Below, piece by piece: positions 1-31,991 of a stretch of DNA of 64,000 nucleotides. The stretch is from positions 18,881,364-18,945,363 of the forward strand of contig CM051000.1 in NCBI GenBank assembly GCA_027704905.1, in the 5' to 3' direction. A model generated the notes under the pieces. That model was not told the DNA's origin and made no database searches. It was given only the letters and a program-made list of their open reading frames with translations. The stretch comes from Muraenolepis orangiensis (Eukaryota; Chordata; Actinopteri; Gadiformes; Muraenolepididae). The translations under genes and the position numbers were made by a program. How positions within the stretch are numbered: position 1 is the stretch's first letter; every line of letters starts with the position of its first letter.

Positions 1-190
1 TCTCTTTCTCTATCTCTCCTTCTCACGCTCTCTTTCTCTCTCTTCTCTCTCTTCTCTCTCTTCTCTCTCTTGCATGATAATGGTTTTTCATACAATGACG
101 GAAATTGTCAGCGTCTTCATCATCACCGTTAATACTGCTAAGAATAATAATAATAATAATAATAATACTAGTAATAACCATGATATAATA
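1..190. repeat. CT-rich simple repeat and AAT tract at window start
   Basis: Positions 1-71 are a degenerate CT/CTTT tract, and 147-168 is an (AAT)n run. No coding signal is seen between here and the foldback element. Confidence 0.85.
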
Positions 191-250
191 ATAGTAGCAA
201 CAACAACGCCCACTCCGGGTCCCCGGGACAGTTAGTATGCAACAAACAGA

Positions 251-1558
251 AGTTCAGTAAAGTTGGCAAGATATTCACAGATTCGAAAATGGCGGGTCAA
301 TAACTCTTAATCGAAACGTTTAAAAAATACACACGACGCCTCTCTGCAACCGTAGAAAGATAGTTAACAAGCTACAACCTCCTATTTATCTTATTTTATC
401 TCTTCCGAGGTGGAAAAATAACATTGATCTCTATGTGCAGCCGGCTGCGAGGCGAGTACGCAGGGACCGTCTATAAAGTGCAACGCCCGAAAATAGATAC
501 TATAAAAATATTCATTATCTTCATTATTATACAATGTTGTGTCACCAAAATCACCTCAAACATAAATTGTTTCCTTTTGATCATACTACAATGCCTACTT
601 TACAAAAAATTGCTTTTGCATAATTTTGTTGAATATATTTTGGGAACAATATTCAATAACTTGAAACATTTTCAATAACTTCATTCATATGCTATGCAGT
701 GTCACTTAAATCACCTCATACATCAATGGTCGTGTTGGTCTTACTACAACTCTTATTTTAGAAAAATGGGCTTTTGCATAATTTTGGTGAATAAATATAT
801 TTTTCAAATTTCAATAACTTTATTTGTATGAATAGTAGCGTCACTTAAATCACCTCACACACCAATGGTCTCATGTTGGTCATGTTGGTCTCACATTGAT
901 GTGTGAGGTGATTTAAGTGACGCTACTATTCATACAAATAAAGTTATTGAAATTAGAAGAATACATATATTCACCAAGATTATGCAAAAGCCCATTTTTC
1001 TTAAATAAGAGTTGTAGTAAGACTAACGTGAGACCATTGATGTGTGAGGAGATTTAAGTGACGCTACATTTCATAAAAATAAAGTTATTGACATTTAAAA
1101 AATACATATCTTCACTAAAATTATGAAAAAGCCCATTTTTCTAAAATAAGAGTTGTAGTAAGACCGACATGAGACCTTTGATGTATGAGGTGATTGAAGT
1201 GACACTACATTTCATAAAAAGAAAGTTATTGAACTTTGAAAAATACATATATTCACCAAAAGTATGCAAAAGCCCATTTTTCTAAAATAAGAGTTGTAGT
1301 AAGACCGACATGAGACCATTGGTGTGTGAGGAGATTTTGGGGACACTCTCGCAGCTGGCTGCACATTGACACCAATTAGACCAATTTTATTTGTCCATCT
1401 GGGAAGACGGCACGTTTTGATAAAAATTAGGTTGTAGCTTGTTAACTACCTTTCTACGGCTGCAGAGAGGCGTCCTGTGTATTCTTTACAATGTTTCGCT
1501 GAAGAGTTATTGACCAGGCATGTTGAATCTGTGAATATCTTGCCAACTTTACTGAACT
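251..1558. mobile_element. Foldback (long inverted repeat) transposon with 9-bp target-site duplication
   Basis: The outermost 34 bases (251-284) are the exact reverse complement of 1525-1558, beginning AGTTCAGTAAAGTTGGCAAG. The complementarity continues, with small differences, to a centre near 885-895, so the whole 1308 bp is an imperfect palindrome. Inside are several copies of a roughly 120-bp unit (key phrase CACTTAAATCACCTCA) in opposite orientations on the two arms. The element is flanked exactly by the direct repeat ACAAACAGA at 242-250 and 1559-1567. A 9-bp duplication with long inverted ends fits Mutator-like or classical foldback elements. No transposase ORF is present. Its right end lies about 130 bp upstream of the slc7a10 start codon. 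Confidence 0.9.
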
Positions 1559-1570
1559 ACAAACAGAACA

Positions 1571-1693
1571 GTGACGTGGTCTCCGTGCGCATGCGCCAGC
1601 CCCTCCGCGGCGCACCAGCTCAGCAGCCAGCCACACTATATGAGCGCAGCCCCGGCCGGCCGAGCGGGGACTGAGTTGGAGGAGGAGGAGGCG
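1571..1693 (+). promoter_or_regulatory. slc7a10 proximal promoter / 5' leader with NRF-1-type site
   Basis: GC-rich sequence lies between the foldback element and the ATG. TGCGCATGCGCC at 1586-1597 is a full match to the palindromic NRF-1 consensus, and TGACGTGG at 1572-1579 is a CRE/E-box-like motif. CACTATATGA at 1632-1641 is a weak TATA-like match. The transcription start cannot be placed from sequence alone. Confidence 0.5.
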
Positions 1694-20759
<19,066 letters not shown>

Positions 20760-23700
20760 CCGCCTGTCATCTGACCCTCTGACCCCCTGACCTCTGACCT
20801 GCCAGCCCCCTGACCGCAGCTCTCCCATCCTATGCTAGGGGTTCTCTTTTTTTAATCAAATACTCGATTTGATTTTATCGTGTGTGTGTCTGTGTATGTG
20901 TGTGTGTGTTTGTGTGTGTATGTTTTTATAAAACAGTCGAAATTAGAAATTTGTTGAAATTACAGTTGTAAGCTCTGGGTGGATGACTGAATAGATGGAT
21001 GGGTGAACGGATAGATAGGTGATAGATGATGGATAGGGGGTTGTGATGGAGTTGGGTCACACACTGATCCCGTACGCAGCTGCCCCGGCACGTTTCTAAA
21101 ATGTGACCAATACGTTTCAATCAAGGTTTCAAGAAAGGTGCTCACACCCACGCCCCTCCTGCCAGCCGTCCACCCTTCCAACACTGTCAAAAAAAAAAGT
21201 CTCTCCCCAAGAAAACAAGACTCAAAAAGTTAGCTTTGTACGTGGCGGTACGCAGTGTGTGACCTGTTTCAGGTCCTCCTCTCCGAGATCAGCGCATGAC
21301 TTGCGCCGGTTCTCTTCCTGTCAGGAAGAGAATGTCCAGCCCATTGTTGTTCCCAGCGCCTTACTTACATGTAATAGCTGTCTCATTTGTGTTCATGTCT
21401 GATCACTAGTGCTCGTATCTGATCACTAGTGTTAAAGTCTGCTCACTAGTGCTTGTGTCAGATCACTAGTGTTTGTATCTTATCTCTAGTGTTCATGTCA
21501 GATCACTAGTGTTAATGTCTGCTCACTAGTGTTTGTTTCAGATCACTAGTGCTCATGTCTGATCACTAGTGTCCGTGTCTGATCCATAGTGTTTGTGTCT
21601 GATCATTAGTCTTCATGTCGATCACTTCCTCTTTTATCATGCAACGTCCTTCATCTGTTGTTATTGTTGTTGTTGTTGTTAAAACAGTGGCCGAGTCCCT
21701 GTAGTTGACCTGACCTTATCAGCGCCTTTACAATGAGAGTTCCCAATTGACCGCGTAATTATCCCAGCCTACGTCACTTCTCCACCAGCAGTACCCGAGA
21801 AGTGAACGTATTATCGTACCTTTCTCTTCACTTCTCCGTTGCACCAGCCTGCTTCCAGCCAAAGGTTGGTGGCCAAGCACCCGGCCCAGAGTGCTCACGA
21901 GCAAGGCACTGATGGGGCGTGGGTACGACTCCGGTGAACCGTCCGGTCTATCTTCTGAGGTTTTCCTTTAGTTCCCGGTATAATAATACGATCTGCTGCA
22001 ATGAGAAACAATATATTTTGTTTTTATCAAAATAAGTTCACAAGAGCAATGTTTTTTACACTTATGAAAAAAAAACAGTGTTGATGAAGCCAACCGGCTG
22101 TCGAAGATGGCAGCTTTGTTTTCCTTGCAGTTTAAAGGGGAAAGGCAGCTTGTCGTGAACCCTCCACTTCCTCAGGCTGTGACCTCCTTGTGGAAAAATA
22201 CCCAGTTACTACAGAAATACGTGTCTGTAAATACTCTCCATCCAAACTGTCGAACGGGCAGATTTCAGACCTGGTCATGGCCTGTTTGCGGACTGTTGTT
22301 GGACTGCCTGTCCAACTAACCGATTTGTTAGATGTTTTAACATAACAAAGCCATACGGATAGAGGCATCTAATATAGACCCCTGGCAGGCCCTGTGTACA
22401 AGGGCCGGCTTCTCCCCTTAAAACACTTGGTTTCCCAGAATGCTTTGCACCCCCCAATTCCACTGGTTTCCCAGACACTAAAATGTATCTGCCAAGGGGG
22501 GAATCCCCCCCTCTCTCTCACTTCAAGAAGGACATTTGGTTCTCTCTGTCTGAGAGCGTTATCAGGTTGTTGGTGATGATTAAAGTAAGTGTATATATAT
22601 ACTGTGTCAGTTGAAACCATTTTAAACGCGCCAGGACACCCTGAAGACCACATTCCTCCTGGCGTGTTGACCATTGCACAGGTACTGTACATACCACCTG
22701 CCACCCCCCAATGCCCGTCCGGTACTCCATCTTCGTGTGGTACCCGTCCTGCTGGTACTCCCAGTAAAAGACTTTGGACATATCAATGTATAACAAATGT
22801 AGTAGCTTATTAAAGATAATGTGAAGAAGAAAAACAAACAAAAAGACTGGCGTGGTGTGGCTATTTTCTCACGTTTTGTGCCTGGTTCGCACCAATAGTG
22901 ATCCCGAGTGTTCGCTCATGTCTGATCACTAGTGTCTGTGTCTGATCACCAGTGTTCATGTCTGATCACTAGTGTCTGTGTCTGATCACAAGTGTTCATG
23001 TCTGGTGCCAACCCACTAGACCAGGCACCAACCTGTCCTCCAACCTCCAGAAGATAGTGTGACATCATCATGATGAAGACTACAGAAAAATGTTCCATGC
23101 GTTTACTGTACATCTGATGTTTCATCCACTGTTTGCATTGAACTGCCGTGTCTCGGGAGTGAAGACTTGAAAAACAACAAAGTGTTTATTAAACAGTTGA
23201 GGTTTATTCAGCAACAGGCTGCTGGCTGAATGTACAGAGGGTCTGGGTTCTGACTGGACAGAATGTCTGGGTTCTGATGTACATAGGGTCCGGGTTCTGA
23301 TACACAGAACATATAGCAAAATATATACACACACTGCAAAACAATTTCAATACAGCTGGTCAGATAGACAGGCAGCTAGGCAGACAGGCAGCTGGTCAGA
23401 CAGACAGCTGGCCAGATAGACAGAGAGGCAGCTGGTCAGACAGACGTGCAAGTCACTGAAAGACAGTGTTGGAAAACCAATGGAGAATAAACAGTATTAA
23501 ATGTCTGTAGTAGTACTAGTAGCCAGTACTAAATATAAATAGAGTAACAGTACAGTAAACATTACGTAGTAAATAAAAAGCTCACTTCTCTTCACCACCT
23601 GATTAGCCTTATTAATGAAGAATGGCATCTAAACTATATTTTTTAAACGGAATTATCAGGTCAATTGTATCCACAGATCCAAGTGTTCCGTCAGCAGTAA

Positions 23701-25226
23701 GCCCTTCGTTCGGAACGAGAGGACCGTCGATGGCTTGTTGTGTTCAAGGTGTTAGGAGACGTAGGATCAGCGTCCAAGGAAACACAGTCTTTCAGCTTTT
23801 AAGCTTTCAGTCGTCATCTGTTGGACATAAAAAGTCGCAAACATTTTCTAAAAATATTTTTTTGTAAATGACAGTATCGCTACACGACGGACGTTGAAGG
23901 ATGTATGAAAATGACACAATTATAAATGAAATATTCTTCCAAAGCGTGTCCAGCTTTAAATCTAAAACCTTGCATCAATGGTTTCACCTTTGGACCCAAA
24001 AGTCAATTTTAGTGTCCGTGGGACACGAGGTTCTGTGCATTGTTGAGCTGTGTATACGACCCACTTTAGGGTTCGTTCCCCACTTTTTAAGAAACGCTGG
24101 TCGAGATTAAGGCCATGGAAAACCTCACGTTATCTCTGTTAAAGACAAGCCTGTCCACAGTCAGTAGGCCTCCAGCCGAGGTGAGCTAGTGCACACAGCT
24201 GGACCACAGCAGCAGATAAGACAGGCAGCAGTGTTAAGGCATACAAACAGTCTTCAGTCTCTTACGTCCAGCGGATGTTTAGTGGAAGTGAAGCCAGAGG
24301 CTGGTTCTTCTCAGGGTCTTGGTCACTACGCCAACTCCTGATAAATCCGTAAACACGTGTACAGCGTGTACTGTTAAAACCACTGTTTACACCAGTGTTT
24401 ACACAAATGTTTACACCAGTGTAACACCCGGAACGTATTCAAGGAGGATCTTTGTAAGGCCAAATGCAAGCCTTAAGATGTCTGCTCAACCTGAGGAACC
24501 AGATCCAGAAACACACAAGATGAGAGTACAGGAACTCATTTTACAAGGTCATTATGAAACATTACATTTCAAGTAATGTACCAGAAACATAGAGACATAT
24601 ATATATATATATATAACGTCTGGATGATGCAAAGTAGACTAACTTAAATAAAACAATGTTAAGACTAGACCAGGACCTCCAGGTGATGGTTGGTTAGCTG
24701 TAGAGTAGACTAACCTTTACCAGGTAAAACTAGATGTTTAGACTAGACCAGGAGCTCCAGGTGATGGTTGATTACCTGCAGATTCTTGGGGTAAATGACC
24801 ACCTGGAGAGTCTGGTGGGCGTACATAAATGGGGTGATCAGGAACAGATGGACGTTTAGCTCATCTCATGGATGGTTGGTTACCTGTAGATTAAACTAAC
24901 CTTTACTAGGAAAAACAAGATGTTTTGAAGAGGCCCTCCTAATGGTTGTCCTAATGGCTTTAAATCTCAATCTTTCAATGTTAATCATTCTCTTTCAAGA
25001 AATAGTTCGAATTTAAATAAAGACAGCAAGGGAAACTCCGATCAGGGCGGTGAAGCAGCTTGTGTATATTGTCCAACCAAACCAGTAATCAGTGATTAGC
25101 AGGACTCACAATCCCCTTGGCCTCTCCTAGGTCGGCTGGAACCTGCATGGAGTGTCGGAAACGTTCCACCGATAGATCCACCCACCCGGGGGTGGAGCTC
25201 CGCATCGCCAATGCCTAGCACCTTCC
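20760..25226. other. Convergent intergenic space: slc7a10 3' flank and probable lrp3 3' UTR
   Basis: No exon is recognisable. 21385-21625 and 22910-23005 carry degenerate copies of GTGTCTGATCACTAGTGTTC. Minus-strand AATAAA signals at 23185-23190 and 23203-23208 could end a long (about 2 kb) lrp3 3' UTR; this is inference. 24655-24900 has a roughly 90-bp unit repeated about 2.5 times (AGACTAGACCAGGANCTCCA). A short AT tract sits at 24598-24614. Confidence 0.5.
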
Positions 25227-28200
25227 TCACCCGAACGTCCCTTCCCCCTCCGGCCGGGGGTCCCTTGCAGAGGGGGAGGGCGAGGGGGAGGGGGAAGGGG
25301 AGGGGACACTGGGTGACACATGACCCAGGGGGGAGTAGCGCTGCAGGGCCACACCCCTCAGACTGACAGTCAGGCCCAGGACCAGCTTCCGGGAGGCGCG
25401 CCGGGGGACTCTGGAGGGCAGGGGGTCCACGGGGGGGGCGCCGCCGCCGATGTCAGAGGAGTCGCTCCCGTCCGGGCTGAGCCGAGACTCCATCCCCCGG
25501 CCGGCCCGGAACCCCCCGGTCCCCTCGGTGGGCCAACTCTCCGTGGAGCCGGGGGACAACGTTGCCCCCTGCTGGCCGTCGGAGGTGCAGTCGTCCGCCG
25601 CTAAGGAGGAGCGGGACGAGGAGGAGGGGCCGCATCCCCGGCGGTTGTTGGCGGTGCGGTAGCTGTGTAGGGCCACGGCGCCGGTGGGCGGAGTCAACAG
25701 GGAGGCGTGGCCACGGGGGCGGGGGCGGAGCCTCTGGTAGACACGGCGCCACAGACGGGCTACGCGACGCCTGGAGGAGCTGCGTCTGATCTGACGACAC
25801 ATCGCCGAGCGGAGGTTCTGGATCACCGACGTCTGGGGGGGGGGGGGGAAAGAGAGAAACAGTGAGTGAGTGAGTGAGCGAGAGAGACACAGAGAGAGAC
25901 ACAGAGAGAGACACAGAGAGAGTAAGAGCGAGAGAGCATCACACACTGCTGAGTGTGTAATGTGATATACACTGTATACGGGCTGTGTGCATCATAGTGA
26001 ATATGATACCTGGGCTGGGTTATAAAGGGGAAAATCCTCCACGGGGGGTATGAGACCCTGAGCGATCAGCTGGCCATAAGAGGGAGGGGCTTCTCTCTGG
26101 ACAAATTCTGCCTCCAGACGGGTCATCTGGGTCTCAAAGGCTCTGGGGAGGCAGACAGGCACACAGTGAGACAGAAAGACAGTGAGAAAGAAACATGGCC
26201 AGACACTCAGTTAAACAGACAGCGAGAGAGACAGAGAGAGAGCGAGAGAAAGACAATGAAATAGACAGTCAGACGGTTAAACAGAGAGAGAGAGACATAC
26301 GGAGAGACAGTAATAAGAGGGAGAAACAGACTGAGAGACAGACAGACAGGTGTGACCAACAGACATACTGTGACACAGCAAGACAGTTAAACAGAGAGAG
26401 AGACATGCAGAGAGACCATAACAAGAGAAAGAAACAGATAGACAGTCAAACAGACCGACAGGTGTGACAGAGTCACACAGCAAGACAGACAGTAACACAG
26501 CAAGACAGACAGTCACACAGCAAGACAGACAGACAGACAGGTGTAACAGACAGTGACACCGACATCAAAACAGACAGACAGGTGTAAAAGACAGACAGCA
26601 AGACAGACTGACTGTCACAGCAAGACAGACAGCGAAACCGACAGTGAAACAGACAGGTGTGAAGCAAGACAGACAGACCGACAGGTGTAACATAAAGACA
26701 GACAGGTGTGAAGAGCAGCAAGACAGACAGACATTTACACAGCAAGACAGACAGACGGTAGTGCGTGCATCTCCTCCACCTGCTGTCAGAGCTCCGCAGG
26801 GAGTAGAGCTTGAAGGCGCAGCCGAGGGCGATGACCAGCAGCAGGCTGCACACAAGGCTGCCGATGAGGGCAGCCGTGATCACCTTGCGGGGCACGGCGG
26901 TGTGGCAGCCCAGCTCGTCGCTGGCGTCCAGGCAGTCGCGCTGGCCATCGCAGCGCCACGTCTCCGGGATGCACAGGTCGCTCAGGCAGTGGAAGTTCCC
27001 CGGCTGGCACTCGGAGCAGCTCCTCTCGTCCCCGCCCTCTGGGCAGGTCTTCACATTGTTGCAGCGCTCGTGGGGCGGGTAACAGAGGACGGAGGAGGGG
27101 GCGTGGCCTCGGCCAGGGGCGGGGCCACAGGGATAGTAGCCGGGCTCAGCGCAGCCAGGGCAGCCCTCCTCATCGCGGCCCGAAGGACAGTTCCAGAAGC
27201 CGTCGCAGCGCTGGCTAGATGCGTAGCAGCCCTGGTCCCCGCCGCACGGCCGCTCCCCGGGGAAGCAGTACCCTTTGACCTGCGAAGGACGGGGATGGAG
27301 ACAAGTGAATATCGCTGTGGAGTGAAGTGTGTGGTTGGTGTCTGGTTGAAGCAGCCTCACCTGACCCCAGTCAGACTGATTAGTCTGGTTAAAGCAGCCT
27401 CACCTGGCCCCAGTCAGACTGATTAGAGTCTGGTTGGAGTAGCCTCATCTGGCCCCAGTGAGACTGACTGGTTACTGACTAGTCTGGTTGAACCAGACAT
27501 CATTAACTCATCACCAACTCAACACTAACTCATCACTTACTCATGATGCAATTTCAAGAAAAGGGAGAGAGATGTTATTAGACATCTGCATTCAAGATTC
27601 CTACGGTCTACATACGTACACCAACGTATAAAGTCAGTATGAAATCCCATCGTGTACACATTTATCTGAAAGGGCCTCCGGGGTACCTGGTAGGTGGCAT
27701 TGAAGCCCCGTCCCGGGCTGTGGGCTTGGGCCCGGTACAGCAGGCTCATCTGGCCCCGGCTGGACTCCAGCAGGGCGGGCCGCCGGTTGTTGTGGTGCGA
27801 CAGCACCTGCAGCAGCCGCTCCGCCCGCTGCAGCAACCCGTCATACACGCTGAGCGAGTCTGCCGGGCCCAGCTGCAGCTCCAGCTGCAGGACAATGGGC
27901 TTGGGGTCCTGCGTGTCCAGGAACCAGGCGCAGCGTAGCTCCGCCCCCACCGCCGGGCCTGCACCGCCGCTGCTGCGATTGGCCCGGAAGAAGACGAAGA
28001 AGTCAGGCGAGGCGAAGGAGCCGTAGAAGTTACGCAGCCGCTTGCCGCAGGCGGCGTCGGGACAGCCTCGCTCGTCCGACCCGTCGGCGCAGTCCCTGGC
28101 CCCGTCGCAGCGCAGCGCCCCGGGGAGGCAGCGCGTGGACGGCCCGTGGGCGCAGGGCAGGGTGCGGCGGGGGCAGAGGCCCGGCGGGTCGGTGGAGGCG

Positions 28201-31200
28201 GAGGCCGGCGAGCAGCCCGCCTCGTCGCTGCCGTCGCCGCACTCGTCCTGGCCGTTGCAGCGCCACGCCCGCGGCAAGCACTTTCTGTTGCCGCACAGGA
28301 AGTCGTCTGGCTGGCAGCGGGTCTGGCCTGGACGACCTGCGCAGGGGGGGAGACAGAATGGAGGTAAAGGACATCTCCCTGCTGTGGAAACTTTAGATTC
28401 TCAACACTTCTGTGACTGCAAAGATGTTTGATGAGTCCAAAAAACTCGAACATGATTTACGGCTAAAACCTTTCTTCACAAGGTACGGCGTACTACAAAC
28501 GTGGAATTGTCACCCATATCTTTCAAATTCACACTTCCAAGAGGGCTTAACCTGTGAGGGAACATTTTCTTTACAGTAGAGGCTCTTAAACCAAGCTGTA
28601 TGTATGACGTGGAACATAAAAAGCGATAAAAGAAACAGGCTTTTGAGGCTGTCCAGCGTCCACGTACCCCTGGTGTAGGACAGACGGAAGCCCTGCGCTT
28701 GCCCCGAACTGTTGTCTCGTGAGTGGAAGTAGAGCCCCAGGCGCCCCCTGCTGGAGATGAAGGGCGGGGGCAGCGTCGAACCACATACCCTGGACTCCGC
28801 TCTCCCGGCGGGGCTTAGGAGGAGCCAGTCTCCCCTACACCCCCGGGGTCGTCCAGATCCAAGCTACGGAAACTACAGGGGAGGAGGGGAGGGGTGAGAT
28901 CAGGAGAGGAGATGAGGAGAGGAGAGAAGATGAGGAGAGGACAGGAAGAGATGGAAGGAGAGGAGAGAGGAGAGGAGGAGAGAAGAAAGGAGGAGAAAAT
29001 AATAATTCTTGTTCTATGTATACAGCACATATACACTGTATACATGTGTGTCTGTATGTGTATATGATTATCATGTTTCTTATTAAATTTCAATATGAGG
29101 GGTCATTGTTTACCTAACAGTGATGACCTCCCCCTGGCCGGCCTGGATGCTCCAGGAGCAGTTGACCCCCGGGGGGTAGTTCAGGGGCCAGGAGGGGCTG
29201 TAGATGACCCCTCTCCTCTCGGCATGGACCTCCACCTCCCCGCCGCAGGCTGCTGGAACAGGGGCCGGCCGTTAGACCTCAGAACACCTTCATGATCCAG
29301 TACAGTCTCACGACAGCAATAACACATGTGTGGTTGTAGTTCAGAAACAGATGTGACACATGCGACACAATGTCCGAATTACAACCAGCCTCTTGGAACT
29401 ACAGCCTGCCTCTTAGCGTGCGTCTGTCTGTCTGTCTGTCTGTCTGTCTGGGTCTGGGTCTGGGTCTGTCTGGGTCTGTGTGTGTTATTGGAAAAGAACG
29501 TATGGATTATATAGTATTGCATGGTCCATACACTGGTACCAGAGCCGGGCTGTCCATCAGTCCAGCAAAACAGACCGGGTCCCCATCACACCAACCTAGA
29601 GCTCTGAGCTCTGCTGCTTCACATTCACTCCAGCCACTAGATGTGACTCATCTGACGTCTCCATGACGATGACTCCATGGTTGTCCCTGGTAACGAGGGG
29701 ACCCCATCTGGACTAGTTTAAGACCAGCCTGGTCTGGTTTCATCCCCTCATCATTATCCCCTCATCACTATCTCTACATCAACTATCTCAGCTCTTACAT
29801 CACTATCTCTACTGCCAGCTCTAACACACTATCTCTACTGCCAGCTCTAACATCACTAACTCTACTGCCAGCTCTAACACACTATCTCTACTGCCAGCTC
29901 TTACATCACTATCTCTACTGCCAGCTCTAACACACTAACTCTACTGCCAGCTCTTACATCACTATCTCTACTGCCAGCTCTAACACACTAACTATACTGC
30001 CAGCTCTTACATCACTATCTCTACTGCCAGCTCTAACACACTAACTCTACTGCCAGCTCTTACATCACTATCTCTACTGCCAGCTCTAACATCACTATCT
30101 CTACTGCCAGCTCTAACATCACTATCTCTACTGCCAGCTCTAACACACTAACTCTACTGCCAGCTCTAACACACTAACTCTACTGCCAGCTCTAACACAC
30201 TAACTCTACTGCCAGCTCTAACACACTAACTCTACTGCCAGCTCTAACACACTAACTCTACTGTCAGCTCTTACATCACTATCTCTACTGCCAGCTCTAA
30301 CATCACTATCTCTACTGCCAGCTCTAACACACTAACTCTACTGTGGCTACCGTCTGGTCGCCGGTTGCGCAGCATCCACACAAGGACTACCAGGTTTAAG
30401 GATTGTTTTTATCCACAGGCAGAGTGCCTACTGAACTGCTAGGAGTGCTGCCACGATCACTTTCATAACATTGTCATTAACATTACACTTACAGACTTTG
30501 CTGGACTTTCTGGACTCATAGTTGGACTGGAATCATAGTTACTGCACTGTATTCATGATGCTGCTGCACTACTGGTACTTTAAATGCTTTTAAAGATTTT
30601 GGTAAAAAACATGTACATTCAACAGATATCATTTATCAGTAACTTTGCTGTTCTTTTTTTGTTTATATTCTTCTTATGGTATTGTTTTGGAGATGTATAC
30701 TGCAGGAGGGAATGGGGAGTTAGCATTCCAATGTACCTATTGCAATTGGCCAATAAAAACCTGCCAGCTCTATAACATCACTCACTCTACTGCCAGCTCT
30801 ATAACATCACTCACTCTACTGCCAGCTCTATAACATCACTCACTCTACTGCCAGCTCTATAACATCACTCACTCTACTGCCAGCTCTATAACATCACTCA
30901 CTCTACTGCCAGCTCTATAACATCACTCACTCTACTGCCAGCTCTGTCATCACTAACTCTACTGCCAGCTTTATAACATAACTATCTATTTTGCCAGCTC
31001 TAACATCACTATCTCTACTTCAGCTATATAAACATTACTACCTCTACTGTCAGCTATATGATATCACTAACTCTACTGCCAGCTCTAACATCACTAACTC
31101 TACTGTCAGCTATATGACATCACTAACTCTACTGCCAGCTCTATAACCATCACGATCATCACAATGTAAAGAGCGTCCCGCCAAGTGCCGTCACTGTGTG

Positions 31201-31905
31201 GTACGGCAACACCACTTCACAGGGCAAGAAAGCCTCCTACAGTCGGTTCCGTGTAGTCCCGTGCAACGACTACCAGGTTCAAGGTTCAGTTTTTATCCAC
31301 AGGCAGTGCGCCAGTGGATAGCCAGTACTGAACTACTAGGAGTGCTGCCACTATCATAAGATACACTATTATACTTTTGCTGGACTTTCTTGACTCATTA
31401 CAGCACTGTTTTGCACTGTACTGCACTGTATTCATGATGCTGCTGCACTACTGGCACAATTCAACATATGTATATTTCATCCATAAATCACTCTATTGTT
31501 ATTATTATTATTGTGTAGTAGATAAGTATAGTACATAGTATAGTATATAGTATAGAACATGTTTACGTTTTAATTTGTAGGAAATTCATACTGCGGGAGG
31601 GAGTGAGGAGAAAGCGTTCCATTTTACTTGTTGCATATGGCAATTAAAAATCTTGAAATGTTGAAATTAACTACCAAACATGAGCCACCCGTGTGTACCC
31701 ACATCCCTAAACAATGGGGCTAACCTTGGGCTAACACACGTGTGTAACGACTCTAATTGATGTGTAATGAGACATGTTCAGTCGGTAGGTGATTAATGTA
31801 TCTGTCTAATTGGACGCTGTCGGTCCATATATTAATGCATCCTCTTTAATCGATATCTTAATCAATATCTTTCTGAGAAAGGGAGAGAAAGGGAGGGAGG
31901 GAAGG

Positions 31906-31991
<86 letters not shown>

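Noticed and set aside
25320..25604. Plus-strand ORF opposite the lrp3 last exon
   Set aside because: Antisense shadow of the GC-rich coding exon; no family resemblance.
26473..27360. Minus-strand ORF extending lrp3 exon 5 past its donor
   Set aside because: A consensus donor at 26780 joins in phase to 26142, restoring the conserved RAFETQMTRLEAEF; the extension is intronic ACAGACAG repeat.
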